A stretch of DNA of 37,938 nt from Vicinamibacterales bacterium (GTDB lineage Bacteria > Acidobacteriota > Vicinamibacteria > Vicinamibacterales > UBA8438). How positions within the stretch are numbered: the stretch's first letter is position 1; each line of letters opens with the position of its first letter. Below, in pieces: positions 16,081 through 25,516 of this stretch. The position numbers were made by a program, and so were the translations under genes. The notes under the pieces were generated by a model. The model saw only the letters and a list, made by a program, of their open reading frames with translations. It was not told the origin of the DNA and did not search any database. Location of the stretch: contig CALLXD010000046.1 in the NCBI GenBank assembly GCA_937766455.1, positions 1-37,938 of the forward strand, in the 5' to 3' direction.

Positions 16081-17379
16081 TCATCGCCCGATCGAGTGAT
16101 ATGAGAACCCGAGGGTGCGCATCTGTTCGAGCTCGAACAGGTTGCGCCCGTCGAAAATCAGGGGCGTGCGCATCAACCCTCGCATGCGCGCGAAATCCGG
16201 TTCGCGAAATTCGCTCCACTCGGTGACGATGGCCAGGGCGTCGGCCCCGTCAATCGCATCGTAGCTCGAGGCCGCCAGCGCGATGCGCGAGCCAAAGGTG
16301 GCCCGCGCCGCCGGGTGGGCCTGTGGGTCATACGCGGTCACCGTGGCGCCAGCCGCGAGCAACGCCTCGATCAAGACGATGGCCGGTGCCTCCCGCATGT
16401 CATCCGTCCGAGGCTTGAACGCCAGGCCCCAGACACCGATCCGTTTCCCTTTCAAGGGGCCCAGGACCTTGCGCATCTTCTTGAACAGGCGTTGCTTCTG
16501 GGCGGCATTGACCGCCTCGACCGATTCCAGAATACGAAACCGGTAGCTCGCGTCCTTCGCCGAGCGCACGAGCTCCTGGACGTCTTTCGGGAAACAGCTG
16601 CCGCCGTATCCGACACCGGGAAACAAGAATGACGGCCCGATGCGCGAGTCGGACGCCACGACCCGGCGCACGGCATCCACGTCGGCACCGACCTGCTCGC
16701 AGACATTCGCCATCTCATTCATGAACGACACACGCGTGGCCAGCATGGCATTCGACGCATATTTGCTCAGCTCGGCGCTCGCGCAGTCCATGATCACGAC
16801 CGGCGATCCGGTCCGCGTAAACGGGGCGTACAGCGTGCGCATGACCGCCCCGGCGCGGTCGTCCCCGTTGGTGCCGACGACGACCCGGTCAGGCTTCAAG
16901 AAGTCGTCCACCGCGGACCCTTGCTTCAGAAACTCTGGATTGCTGACGACGCTAAACGGCTGTGTCGTTTCGGCCGCGATGGTCGCCCGGACCCGCTCGG
17001 CGGTTCCGACCGGGACCGTACTCTTCAGCACGACGACCGTGTAGCCATCGATGGCGCGGCCCACGTCCCGTGCCGCGGCCAGCACATACTGGACATCGGC
17101 GGACCCGTCTTCGTCCGGTGGCGTACCCACCGCGATGAACACGATCTCCGCATCGCGAGCCGCGCGAGGCAGCGCCGTGCTGAAACGGAGCCGTTTCTCG
17201 GTCCGATTGCGCGTCACGAGCTCGGTGAGTCCAGGCTCGTAGATCGGGATACGTCCGCGGCGGAGCGCCTGAATCTTCTTGGCGTTCACGTCCACGCACA
17301 CCACGTCGTTCCCGGTCTCTGCAAAGCAGGCACCGACAACCAGGCCGACATAGCCGGTTCCTACCACCGTAATCTTCAT
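16081..17379 (-). CDS. ugd: UDP-glucose 6-dehydrogenase
   Basis: Oxidises UDP-glucose to UDP-glucuronate with two NAD. The start at 17377-17379 gives MKITVVGTGYVGLV with the nucleotide motif at 7-12; the longer frame upstream would cover the promoter. The central domain has LKSTVPVGT (118-126) and NPEFLKQGSAV. The catalytic Cys is 262 in GYGGSCFPKD. The C-terminal UDP-binding part has LAFKPRTDDMREAP. At 432 residues it has normal bacterial length. It is first in the minus-strand series and feeds the decarboxylase encoded at 24542. Confidence 0.96.
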   Translation of the reverse strand: MKITVVGTGYVGLVVGACFAETGNDVVCVDVNAKKIQALRRGRIPIYEPGLTELVTRNRTEKRLRFSTALPRAARDAEIVFIAVGTPPDEDGSADVQYVLAAARDVGRAIDGYTVVVLKSTVPVGTAERVRATIAAETTQPFSVVSNPEFLKQGSAVDDFLKPDRVVVGTNGDDRAGAVMRTLYAPFTRTGSPVVIMDCASAELSKYASNAMLATRVSFMNEMANVCEQVGADVDAVRRVVASDSRIGPSFLFPGVGYGGSCFPKDVQELVRSAKDASYRFRILESVEAVNAAQKQRLFKKMRKVLGPLKGKRIGVWGLAFKPRTDDMREAPAIVLIEALLAAGATVTAYDPQAHPAARATFGSRIALAASSYDAIDGADALAIVTEWSEFREPDFARMRGLMRTPLIFDGRNLFELEQMRTLGFSYHSIGR

Positions 17380-17461
17380 GTGCCTTGCTGCTCGGTAGAC
17401 TCGGACGTTGCCACCGACGCGCAACTGCGCTTCGTCGACGCTATCCGTTGCAAAAATTTTA

Positions 17462-17491
17462 ACCATAACATCTGTCTTGCGATGCTGTCAA
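17462..17491 (-). promoter_or_regulatory. Sigma70-type promoter for the ugd operon
   Basis: On the minus strand a perfect TTGACA (17486-17491) is followed after 18 bases by TATGGT (17462-17467), a 4-of-6 match to the -10 consensus, in a locally AT-rich patch. The leader to the ugd start would be about 75 bases. The rest of the 17380-17628 spacer shows no plus-strand promoter I would defend, although TACGAT near 17537 could serve as a -10 for the divergent operon. Confidence 0.6.
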
Positions 17492-17628
17492 GATACTGAT
17501 GCAAAAGGAGTTGCGCCTTTTCGCCGCGCCCTGTGGTACGATCCTGAACGGCCGACATTTACCCAATTCTCGCCCCCCGTCGAGAGCCCCCCACGACCGG
17601 TGGCCGCCCCAGTCTGTCCACGAACATC

Positions 17629-18756
17629 GTGCGGATTCTCATCGACTACCGCCCCGCACTTCGGCACCGAACGGGGGTGGGGCTCTGGACAGCCCGTCTC
17701 GTCGAGGCGCTGGCGCGGCAGGACTCGGCGACGCGCCCCGACCTGACCGTGTTTAGTAGCTCCTGGAAGGATCGCCTGACCACCCCGCTACCGGCCGGGG
17801 TTCGCGCGGTAGACCGACGGGTACCGGTGCGGTGTTTGAACTGGCTGTGGCATCGCCACCAGTGGCCGCCGGTCGAGACCCTGGCCCGCCGGGCATTCGA
17901 CGTGGTGCATTCGCCGACGCCACTGTTGATACCGACCCGCGGCGCGGCCCAGATGGTGACGATTCACGATCTTGACTTCCTTGAGCATCCGGAACGAAAC
18001 ATGCGCGAGATTCGGCGGGACTACGTCCGCTTGGCGCGCGTGCATGCCAACCAGGCTGACGTCGTGGTGGTGCCATCGCAGTACACCGCCGACCGCGTAC
18101 GGAGCACCTTTAATCTCTCTTCCGAGCGGGTGATCGTGTGCCCCAACGGGTCGCCAGGCTGGCCGGTACGCCCGGCCGCGATCACGCCGAAGCACCTACT
18201 CTTCGTGGGCACGGTGAGCGCGAGGAAGAACGTCGCCCGGCTGCTAGAAGCGTATGCTCGTGTGCGCCGTGCTTACCCGGACGCGCCGCCGCTCGTACTC
18301 GCCGGGCATGTCTCCCCGGACGAGGCAGCGGTCCTTGCGCCGCTCGATCGGGCGCCGCTCGCGGGCCACGTGCGCCACGAAGGCTACGTGGACGATGAAC
18401 GGCTCCGAGCGTTGTATGAGCAGGCGGTGGGACTTATCCTGCCGTCGCTGGACGAGGGCTTCGGCATACCCGCGCTCGAGGCGATGGAACTGGGGGTGCC
18501 GGTGCTCGCGGCTCGGCGTGGGGCGTTGCCTGAAGTGCTTGGCGACGCCGGACTGCTCGTTGACCCGCTGGACGTCGACGCCTTGGCGGCCGGCATCGGA
18601 CGCTTGATCACTGACACCGCGCTGCGCCGGCGATTGGAGCAGGCGGGTCCTCCCCAGGCCCGTCGGTTCTCGTGGGATTCGTCCGCCGCGCGCCTGCGAG
18701 AGGCGTACGAGGTTGCCCGTGAGCACCGCCGGGCCCGGATGCCGAGAACGCCGTGA
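17629..18756 (+). CDS. GT4-family glycosyltransferase (first of four)
   Basis: A 375-residue GT-B enzyme. The N-terminal acceptor half begins MRILIDYRPA and contains the TIHDLDFLEHP segment (111-121) typical of mannosyltransferase-like GT4 proteins. The C-terminal nucleotide-sugar half has FVGTVSARKN (192-201) and the E-x7-E signature E276...E284 (EGFGIPALE). GT4 enzymes are retaining and use nucleotide sugars such as GDP-mannose or UDP-glucose; the donor here is unknown. It starts with GTG and lacks a clear ribosome site. It is first in the plus-strand glycan operon, facing ugd across 249 bases, and overlaps the next gene. Confidence 0.88.
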   Translation: MRILIDYRPALRHRTGVGLWTARLVEALARQDSATRPDLTVFSSSWKDRLTTPLPAGVRAVDRRVPVRCLNWLWHRHQWPPVETLARRAFDVVHSPTPLLIPTRGAAQMVTIHDLDFLEHPERNMREIRRDYVRLARVHANQADVVVVPSQYTADRVRSTFNLSSERVIVCPNGSPGWPVRPAAITPKHLLFVGTVSARKNVARLLEAYARVRRAYPDAPPLVLAGHVSPDEAAVLAPLDRAPLAGHVRHEGYVDDERLRALYEQAVGLILPSLDEGFGIPALEAMELGVPVLAARRGALPEVLGDAGLLVDPLDVDALAAGIGRLITDTALRRRLEQAGPPQARRFSWDSSAARLREAYEVAREHRRARMPRTP

Positions 18757-19907
18757 TGCCTCCGTCGAGCGCCCGCGATGGCGGCCGTCAGCGACCGTTC
18801 CGGATCGGTGTCGATGCCCGCGAGTTGCTGGGGAATCGGACCGGCGTGGGGCGCTATCTCGCCGCGCTCTGCGCCGAGTGGCGAGCGTTGCCGTCGCATG
18901 GCCCTCATGAGTTCGTGCTGTTCGGTCAGGCGCCCGGTGACACGCCTGCCGTACTTGGAGCACCGTTCGAGGACGAGGGGAACGGTCCGTTTCGCTATCA
19001 GGTTGTCCCGGGCGACGGCGGGACGTGGTGGGAGCAGACGCGCTTGGCGGCCGCCGTCAACGCCTCCGAACCAGATGTTCTGTTTGCACCGGGGTACGCC
19101 GCCCCCCTGCGGGCTCGAATGCCTGTTGTCGTCACCATTCACGACGTGAGCTTTGAGACCCATCCGGAGTGGTTCTCCTGGCGCGAAGGCATGCGGCGAC
19201 GCTGGCTCACGAGACGGAGCGCCCAGCGGGCGGCGCGCGTCGTCGCCGTGTCTGGATTCACCCGCGATGAGGTCGTCACGTGTCTCGGCGTGCCGCGGGA
19301 GCGCGTCTCTGTCATCTGGTCTGGTCTGCATCACGTGGAACAGCCGCGCCGCGTGGAGCGCGAGTCGTTGGTGCTGTATGTCGGCTCCATCTTCAATCGG
19401 CGCCATATCCCAGAACTGATTCGCGCGTTCGCACGTGTGGCAACCGCGATCCCCGATGCGCACTTGGTCCTCGTGGGTGACAACCGCAGCCATCCGCGAC
19501 AAGACCTGGCACACCTGGCCAGCTCCGCCGGGGTCGCGCACCGCGTCAGCGTCCGTGCCTACGTCGACGAGGCGGAGCTGTGGTCACTGTACGGTCGAGC
19601 CGCAGCCTTTGTGTTCCTGTCCGAGTATGAAGGCTTCGGATTCGCACCACTGGAAGCCATGGCAGCCGGGGTGCCGGCGATCGTGGGTGACACGGCGGTG
19701 GCGCGTGAAATCTACGGCGATGCCGCCCGCCTGGTCGGGGTTGAAGATGTGCCCGCAATCGCCGACGCCATTGTCGACGTGATACGAAACGGTGAGACCC
19801 ACGCGCGACTGCGAGCCGCGGCCGCGAGACGACTCCCCCGCTTTACGTGGGCCCGGGCTGCGGCCGAGACCCTGACCGTAATCGAGAACGCAGGACAGTC
19901 GCGATGA
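18753..19907 (+). CDS. GT4-family glycosyltransferase (second)
   Basis: About 384 residues, starting at GTG 18753 or the adjacent ATG 18756, overlapping or abutting the previous stop. The N-half has RIGVDARELLGNRTGVGRYL, a motif shared with WbaZ/MtfB-like mannosyltransferases, and VTIHDVSFETHPEW (127-140). The C-half has YVGSIFNRRHIPELI and the E-x7-E pair E293/E301 in EGFGFAPLE. It is a paralogue of the genes at 17629 and 20786 but clearly diverged, so it probably adds a different linkage. The specificity is not readable. Confidence 0.88.
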   Translation: MMPPSSARDGGRQRPFRIGVDARELLGNRTGVGRYLAALCAEWRALPSHGPHEFVLFGQAPGDTPAVLGAPFEDEGNGPFRYQVVPGDGGTWWEQTRLAAAVNASEPDVLFAPGYAAPLRARMPVVVTIHDVSFETHPEWFSWREGMRRRWLTRRSAQRAARVVAVSGFTRDEVVTCLGVPRERVSVIWSGLHHVEQPRRVERESLVLYVGSIFNRRHIPELIRAFARVATAIPDAHLVLVGDNRSHPRQDLAHLASSAGVAHRVSVRAYVDEAELWSLYGRAAAFVFLSEYEGFGFAPLEAMAAGVPAIVGDTAVAREIYGDAARLVGVEDVPAIADAIVDVIRNGETHARLRAAAARRLPRFTWARAAAETLTVIENAGQSR

Positions 19908-20734
19908 CCACGGTTGACCTGGCGATTGTGATCGTCAGCTACAACGCGCGCGAGGACCTCCAGGCGTGCCTGAGCCGGCTGCGCGACGATGCGCCCCGCG
20001 CGACGCACCAGACGGTGGTCGTCGACAACGCGTCGACCGACGGCAGTGCAGACGCCGCGCGGGCCTACGGGCCTGGCGTGCGCGTGATCGATGCGGGCGG
20101 CAACCTCGGCTTCGCCCGGGGGACGAACGTCGGTATCGCCGCGACCGACAGTCGCCTGATTCTCTTGCTCAACAGCGATACGCTGCCGCCGACGGGCGCC
20201 ATCGACCGGCTGATCGCCGTGCTGGATGCGCGCACTGACGTGGCCGTGGCGGGGCCGCGTCTGGTCGACGGGGCGGGACGGCTCGAGATTTCATTCGGTC
20301 CGATGATCACACCGTGGGCCGAAGCGTGGCAGAAGACGCTCGGCCGAGCCTATGCCGCTGGCGTGCCGGGGCTGACGGCACTGGTACAGCGCCGCGCGCG
20401 TCAGACGCGTCTGGTCGACTGGGTCAGCGGGGCGTGTCTCCTGGTCCGCCGCGCGGATGCGGAGGCCGTCAACGGTCTCGACGAGCGCTTCTTTCTGTAC
20501 ACGGAGGATGTCGACTTCTGCGCCTCCGTGCGTGCGCGCGGTCGCCAGGTGCTCTTCACGCCGGAGGTCGAGGTCGTGCACCGACGTGGCCGCTCGGGAC
20601 GCCATGCCCCCGCGGCGACGGCGCGGGCGTATCGGCGAAGCCTCCTGGCGTTTTACCGAAAGCACCATCCGCGGTGGTATCCACTTTTGCGTCTGTATCT
20701 CCGTGTGCGAGGTCTACTCCCGCCGGAGGCCTGA
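19904..20734 (+). CDS. GT2-family glycosyltransferase, WbbL-like
   Basis: A 276-residue GT-A enzyme. I start it at 19904 (MTTVDLAIVIVSYNAREDLQ) because this ATG overlaps the previous stop as ATGA and opens directly with the GT2 nucleotide-binding strand. Conserved features follow: VVVDNASTDGS, NLGFARGTNVGI, LLLNSDTLPP (the DxD-equivalent metal site), and FFLYTEDVDFCASVRARG with the catalytic-base ED region. These match rhamnosyltransferase-like WbbL/RfbF relatives, often using dTDP-rhamnose. No dTDP-rhamnose genes are in the window, so the donor is uncertain. It is an inverting enzyme by family and acts on the cytoplasmic membrane face. Confidence 0.88.
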   Translation: MTTVDLAIVIVSYNAREDLQACLSRLRDDAPRATHQTVVVDNASTDGSADAARAYGPGVRVIDAGGNLGFARGTNVGIAATDSRLILLLNSDTLPPTGAIDRLIAVLDARTDVAVAGPRLVDGAGRLEISFGPMITPWAEAWQKTLGRAYAAGVPGLTALVQRRARQTRLVDWVSGACLLVRRADAEAVNGLDERFFLYTEDVDFCASVRARGRQVLFTPEVEVVHRRGRSGRHAPAATARAYRRSLLAFYRKHHPRWYPLLRLYLRVRGLLPPEA

Positions 20735-20785
20735 GCCCGGGGCACCGTGCAGCGCTTGCCCCGTCACCGGGTAGGATCATTACCG

Positions 20786-21898
20786 ATGCGGATCGCCATC
20801 GATATCCGAAAGTTCGATGATTTCGGAATCGGCACCTACGTGCGGAATCTCGTGCACTGGCTCGCGCGACTCGATCGCGAGACCGAGTATGTGCTGGTGT
20901 GCCGTCCCCAGGACTGCGAGCGCGTCGAACGATTGGGCCCAAATTTTCGGGCGATGCCGGATCGATCCGCCAACTATTCGGTGGCGGAACAGTTCACGAT
21001 ACCGTTCGACCTGGCGCGGGCGCGCGCGGACCTGTTTCATGCGCCCCACTACGTCTTGCCGGCTCTAACGCCCTGTCGATCGATCGTGACGATTCACGAC
21101 TGCATTCACCTGATGTTTCCCGAGTACTTGCCCGGGAAGCTGGCCCACCTCTACGCCCAGGTCTTTTTCCGGGTGGCGGCCAATCGCGCCGCGCGCGTGC
21201 TGACGGTGTCGGAGGCCTCCAAGCGTGACATCCTGCGCTTCTTTCCGATGCCGTCCGAAAAAGTGGACGTTATCTACAACGCGATTGATGACCGGTTCAG
21301 CGAGCCCCCCGACGCCGCACAGTTGGACCAGGTCCGCGAGCGCTATCAGCTCCACGACCGGTTCTTGCTCTACTCTGGGAACGTGAAGCCGCACAAGAAC
21401 TTGGAGCGGCTCATCGACGCCTTCGCGCGACTGCGAAGCGACGGGGTCTCGGATATCAAGCTGCTGATTACCGGCAGCGAGATCTCGCGGTACGCCACCC
21501 TGCGGCGGGCCGTTCATCGCTACAACCTGCACAAACACGTCCGCTTTCTCGGGTTCCTGACCGCCGATACGCTCGCGGCGCTGTATCACCTGGCCGATGC
21601 GTTCGTGTTTCCCTCGCTCTACGAGGGCTTCGGCCTGCCGCCCCTGGAAGCGATGGCGACCGGCACGCCGGTGCTCACCTCGAATGTCTCTTCATTGCCC
21701 GAGGTGGTCGGCGACGCGGCGCTCCTCGTCGATCCCCGCGACCCCGACGCGATCGCCGAGGGTATGCACCAGATTCTGACTGACGAGCCCATGCGTCAGC
21801 GGCTCATCACCCGCGGGCGTGCCCGAGCGTCCGATTTTTCCTGGGAAACGTCGGTACGACGCGTGCTCGACATCTATCGCGAGGTGGCCGCCTCATGA
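20786..21898 (+). CDS. GT4-family glycosyltransferase (third)
   Basis: A 370-residue GT-B protein from the ATG at 20786 ([20 protein letters not shown]). The longer upstream frame has no support; GTAGGA lies 8-9 bases before the ATG and could serve either as a poor ribosome site or as a -10 box. The N-half carries [13 protein letters not shown] (102-114). The C-half has [15 protein letters not shown] (196-210) and the E-x7-E pair E280/E288 in EGFGLPPLE. It belongs to the same WbaZ/MtfB-like subgroup as the two preceding GT4 genes. It is the only gene in the operon separated from its predecessor by a gap (51 bases). Confidence 0.88.
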   Translation: MRIAIDIRKFDDFGIGTYVRNLVHWLARLDRETEYVLVCRPQDCERVERLGPNFRAMPDRSANYSVAEQFTIPFDLARARADLFHAPHYVLPALTPCRSIVTIHDCIHLMFPEYLPGKLAHLYAQVFFRVAANRAARVLTVSEASKRDILRFFPMPSEKVDVIYNAIDDRFSEPPDAAQLDQVRERYQLHDRFLLYSGNVKPHKNLERLIDAFARLRSDGVSDIKLLITGSEISRYATLRRAVHRYNLHKHVRFLGFLTADTLAALYHLADAFVFPSLYEGFGLPPLEAMATGTPVLTSNVSSLPEVVGDAALLVDPRDPDAIAEGMHQILTDEPMRQRLITRGRARASDFSWETSVRRVLDIYREVAAS

Positions 21899-23085
21899 AC
21901 GACCCGAACGGCACACCGCCGCCACCGGGGCGCAACGACGGACCCGGCGTGGTGCCACCGGCGGGACAAGGTCTACGCGTCGCGCTGGTGCACGACTGGC
22001 TGACGGGCATGCGCGGTGGAGAGCGGACACTGGAAGCGATCCTCGAACTGTTCCCTCAGGCGCACCTTTTTACGTTGCTGCATGTGCCAGGGTCCGTCTC
22101 CCCCGCGATCGAAGCCGCCCCGATACACACCTCTTTCGTACAGCGCCTGCCCCTCGCGGCACGGTTCTACCGCTCCTTGCTCCCCGTGTTTCCGGCCGCG
22201 ATTGAGCAGTTCGACCTCGACGACTTCGACCTGGTCATCAGCTCGAGCCACTGCGCCGCCAAGGCTGTGGTGCCCACGGGTCGCGCGCGGCACTTGAGCT
22301 ACTGCTTTACCCCGATGCGGTATGCGTGGGACCAGTTCGACGCCTACTTCGGTCCAGAGAGGGTGGGCCCCACAGCGAGCCATCTCTTCCGCTTGGGGCT
22401 CAGTGCCATGGCGCGCTGGGATGCCTCAACCGCCAGCCGCGTACATCGCTATGTCGCAATTTCTCAATATGTTGCGGGCAGAATACGCCGATACTATAAT
22501 CGAGTGGCCAGCGTGGTCCATCCGCCTGTGGATACCACCTTCTTCCACCCGAGTGGACGGCCGTCCGATGGGTATGCCTTGATTGTGTCTGCGCTGGTTC
22601 CATACAAACGTGTCGACCTGGCGATGCGCGCCTGCGCGCGCGCCCGGGTACCGCTCCGCATCGTCGGCATCGGCCCCGATGACGCCCGGCTCCGAGCCGC
22701 GGCCGAGCCGGGGGTTGAATTCCTGGGTGCACTGTCCGATGCCGAGGTCCGCGCGGCGTATCAGGGCGCGGCGGTCGTGCTGCTCCCCGGGGTCGAAGAC
22801 TTCGGTATCGCGCCGGTCGAGGGTCAAGCCTGCGGACGCCCGGTTGTCGCGCTGCGCGAAGGCGGGGCCAGCGAGACCGTTATCGATGGGGAGACCGGGG
22901 TGCTCGTTCCAGAGGCGACTGACGGGGCTTTCGCGGACGCGGTGCGCCAGGTCGTGGACGGCGCGTTCGATTCCGACGCTATACGGCACCATGCGTTGCG
23001 CTTCTCCCGGAATCGATTCCAGACCGAGCTGCGGGGGCAGGTGACCGAACTGCTCGCATCGCCGACCGAGCGGGTGGCCTCATGA
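21895..23085 (+). CDS. GT4-family glycosyltransferase (fourth)
   Basis: A 396-residue product overlapping the previous stop by four bases. A proline/glycine-rich tail (1-26) precedes the GT-B fold, which opens RVALVHDWLTGMRGGERTLE. Motifs include SYCFTPMRYAWDQ (135-147), typical of the group that contains GumH-like and RfaB-like enzymes, then SALVPYKRVDLAM (232-244). The E-x7-E pair E301/E309 lies in EDFGIAPVEG. It is more distant from the other three GT4 proteins than they are from one another. A short AT-richer patch near 22440-22500 stands out from the rest of the gene. The donor and linkage are unknown. Confidence 0.88.
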   Translation: MNDPNGTPPPPGRNDGPGVVPPAGQGLRVALVHDWLTGMRGGERTLEAILELFPQAHLFTLLHVPGSVSPAIEAAPIHTSFVQRLPLAARFYRSLLPVFPAAIEQFDLDDFDLVISSSHCAAKAVVPTGRARHLSYCFTPMRYAWDQFDAYFGPERVGPTASHLFRLGLSAMARWDASTASRVHRYVAISQYVAGRIRRYYNRVASVVHPPVDTTFFHPSGRPSDGYALIVSALVPYKRVDLAMRACARARVPLRIVGIGPDDARLRAAAEPGVEFLGALSDAEVRAAYQGAAVVLLPGVEDFGIAPVEGQACGRPVVALREGGASETVIDGETGVLVPEATDGAFADAVRQVVDGAFDSDAIRHHALRFSRNRFQTELRGQVTELLASPTERVAS

Positions 23086-24518
23086 ATCCGCGCGCACGCG
23101 AGCAGATGGTGGCGCAGGTGGTGGTCGACGCCGTGGTCGGCGTCGGCATGTTTATCGTCGCCTACCTGCTTCGTTTCGAAACAGAGTTCATTGCGACGCC
23201 CAAGGGACAGCCGGCCCTGGCGTACTACGTGCAGATGGCTCCATTCATCGGACTGCTGCTCCCGTTTGGCCTGTGGGTGCAGGGCGCCTACCGGCTGGGG
23301 CGCGTCCGCTCCCGTGTGGATGACTTCTTCGCGGTGTTTGTGGGCGCCATTATCGCCGTCGTTATTGGACTCGTCGGCACCTTGTCCTACCAGGCCTACG
23401 TCGTACCGCCCGAATTCAAGGAACTGGGAGCATACGAAGTATCGCGTCTGGTGTGGGCGCTGTTTCTGGCGCTAACCGTCGCGCTCTGCTACACCTCCCG
23501 CGCTACCGTGCGGGCCGTCCTCGAGCACCGCTGGCGGAACGGTGTGGGCTTGAAGCGTATCTTGATCGCCGGCACCAGCGAGGTGGCTCGGCATGTCGTC
23601 GACAAGATGCTGCAGCATGGCGAGCTGGGCTACCGGATTGTCGGATTCGTTGACGACCGCGCTGGCGGTGATCACCTCGGCTATCGGGGACTGCCGCTGT
23701 TGGGCACGCTGGCGGAGCTCGGTGAAATTCTGGGTCGTGAGCAGGTCGACCAGCTCTACATCGCCCTGCCACTCGATGAGCACATCAAAATGCTCGAACT
23801 GATCGAAGTGGCCAACCGCGAGTTCGTTGACGTCAAGGTTGTCCCGGACTTGCTGCAGGTCATCGCCTTGCGCGCCCGGATCGAAGAGCTTGACGGCCTA
23901 CCCATCATCAACATCAATGATGTCCCGCTTCAGGGCCTCAACAGTCTGGTCAAGCGGGTGCTCGACGTTGGTATTGCAGCCGTCGCGTTGGTGGGGATGG
24001 CAGTTCCTTTCGCGATCATCGCGGCGCTGATCAAGAGCACGTCGCCAGGGCCGGTGTTCTACCGTCAGGAACGTATGGGACTGGACGGGCGTGCCTTCAG
24101 CGTCTACAAATTCCGTTCGATGCTGGTCGACGCCGAGCGAGACACCGGACCAGTCTGGACCCGCAAAGATGACCCGCGACGGACGCCGGTCGGACGCGTG
24201 CTGCGCCGATTCAGCCTCGATGAGTTCCCGCAACTGTGGAACGTCCTGCGCGGAGACATGTCACTCGTGGGCCCTCGACCGGAGCGGCCGTTCTTCGTGG
24301 AACAGTTCAAACAGCACATCCCCCAATACATGCTGCGTCACAAAGTAAAGTCAGGCATCACCGGCTGGGCGCAAGTGCATGGTTGGCGGGGTGACACCTC
24401 GATCGAGAAGCGCATCGAATTCGACCTCCATTACATCGAGCATTGGTCGGTTGCGCTCGACTTCAAAATCCTGTGGTTGACCGTCATTCGAGTGTTCTTC
24501 CACCGCCACGCGTACTAG
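23082..24518 (+). CDS. WcaJ-type polyprenyl glycosylphosphotransferase
   Basis: Starts glycan assembly by moving a sugar-1-phosphate onto undecaprenyl phosphate in the inner membrane. The 478-residue layout is typical. Four N-terminal membrane helices lie within about 12-145, then a CoA-binding-like Rossmann region (RILIAGTSEVARHVV, 159-173). A re-entrant membrane helix near 293-315 precedes the catalytic domain with KFRSM (343-347), LDEFPQLWNV (379-388, catalytic Asp-Glu) and SLVGPRPE (394-401). Glucose-1-phosphate is the usual WcaJ substrate, but galactose or another sugar is possible. It overlaps the preceding glycosyltransferase (ATGA), placing initiation and extension in one transcript. 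Confidence 0.93.
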   Translation: MNPRAREQMVAQVVVDAVVGVGMFIVAYLLRFETEFIATPKGQPALAYYVQMAPFIGLLLPFGLWVQGAYRLGRVRSRVDDFFAVFVGAIIAVVIGLVGTLSYQAYVVPPEFKELGAYEVSRLVWALFLALTVALCYTSRATVRAVLEHRWRNGVGLKRILIAGTSEVARHVVDKMLQHGELGYRIVGFVDDRAGGDHLGYRGLPLLGTLAELGEILGREQVDQLYIALPLDEHIKMLELIEVANREFVDVKVVPDLLQVIALRARIEELDGLPIININDVPLQGLNSLVKRVLDVGIAAVALVGMAVPFAIIAALIKSTSPGPVFYRQERMGLDGRAFSVYKFRSMLVDAERDTGPVWTRKDDPRRTPVGRVLRRFSLDEFPQLWNVLRGDMSLVGPRPERPFFVEQFKQHIPQYMLRHKVKSGITGWAQVHGWRGDTSIEKRIEFDLHYIEHWSVALDFKILWLTVIRVFFHRHAY

Positions 24519-24541
24519 TCCACCTCAGTTAGCTATCCATT

Positions 24542-25495
24542 GTGAGCGCACGCATCGTCATCACCGGCGCAGCCGGGTTCATCGGTTCACATCTCGCAGA
24601 AACGTTGCTTGACCGGGGACACCACGTCATCGGCATCGACAACCTGCTCACCGGAGACGTCGCGAACATCGCACATCTGTCGAACCGGGATTTTCATTTC
24701 ATCGAACACGACGTGACCAACTACATCTACCTGGATGGCCCCGTCGATGTCGTGCTGCATTGGGCCAGCCCGGCCAGTCCGATTGACTATCTCGAATGGC
24801 CGATCCCCACATTGAAAGTCGGTGCACTGGGCACCCACAAGGCGCTTGGTCTGGCCAAGGCCAAGCGCGCACGATTCGTCCTGGCCTCGACGTCAGAGGT
24901 GTACGGCGACCCGCTCGAGCACCCGCAGACCGAGCAGTACTGGGGTAACGTGAACCCTGTCGGTCCTCGCGGTGTCTACGACGAGGCCAAGCGCTTCGCC
25001 GAAGCGATGACGATGGCGTATCACCGCTATCACAAGCTAGACGCGAAGATCGTACGTATCTTCAACACGTATGGTCCCCGCATGCGAGTGCGAGACGGTC
25101 GCGCCGTGCCCAACTTCATCGCACAGGCCCTACGAAATGAAGACCTGACGGTGTACGGCGACGGCAACCAGACCCGCAGCTTCTGCTATGTGAGCGACCT
25201 GGTCGACGGGGTGCTGCGTTTGATGGACTCGGGAGAGAACGAGCCCGTCAATATCGGCAATCCGCAGGAAATGACCATCACGCAGATCGCCGAGCAGATC
25301 ATCACATTGACCGGGGCGACGAGTCAGATTGTGTATCTCGAATTGCCTGTCGACGATCCCAAAGTGCGCCAGCCGGACATTACGAGAGCCCGGAACCTCC
25401 TCGAATGGGAGCCGAAGGTGCCGCTTGCCGCGGGACTCGAACGCACGATCGACTACTTCAGGCAGAAGCTCGCGAACGTGGACGCCTCGCGTTGA
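24542..25495 (+). CDS. UDP-glucuronate decarboxylase (UDP-xylose synthase)
   Basis: Converts UDP-glucuronate to UDP-xylose. An extended SDR of 317 residues with GAAGFIG (9-15), HWASPASP (73-80), TSEVYGDP (117-124) including the Glu needed for decarboxylation, and Tyr146-x3-Lys150 (YDEAK). The phrases [19 protein letters not shown] and [18 protein letters not shown] are diagnostic of the UXS group rather than GalE. It starts at a GTG 23 bases after the WcaJ-like gene. Together with ugd at 16081 it gives a complete UDP-glucose to UDP-xylose route within the window, suggesting the glycan contains xylose. Confidence 0.94.
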   Translation: MSARIVITGAAGFIGSHLAETLLDRGHHVIGIDNLLTGDVANIAHLSNRDFHFIEHDVTNYIYLDGPVDVVLHWASPASPIDYLEWPIPTLKVGALGTHKALGLAKAKRARFVLASTSEVYGDPLEHPQTEQYWGNVNPVGPRGVYDEAKRFAEAMTMAYHRYHKLDAKIVRIFNTYGPRMRVRDGRAVPNFIAQALRNEDLTVYGDGNQTRSFCYVSDLVDGVLRLMDSGENEPVNIGNPQEMTITQIAEQIITLTGATSQIVYLELPVDDPKVRQPDITRARNLLEWEPKVPLAAGLERTIDYFRQKLANVDASR

Positions 25496-25516
25496 CCCGC
25501 GGCCGCCACGCGCCGC

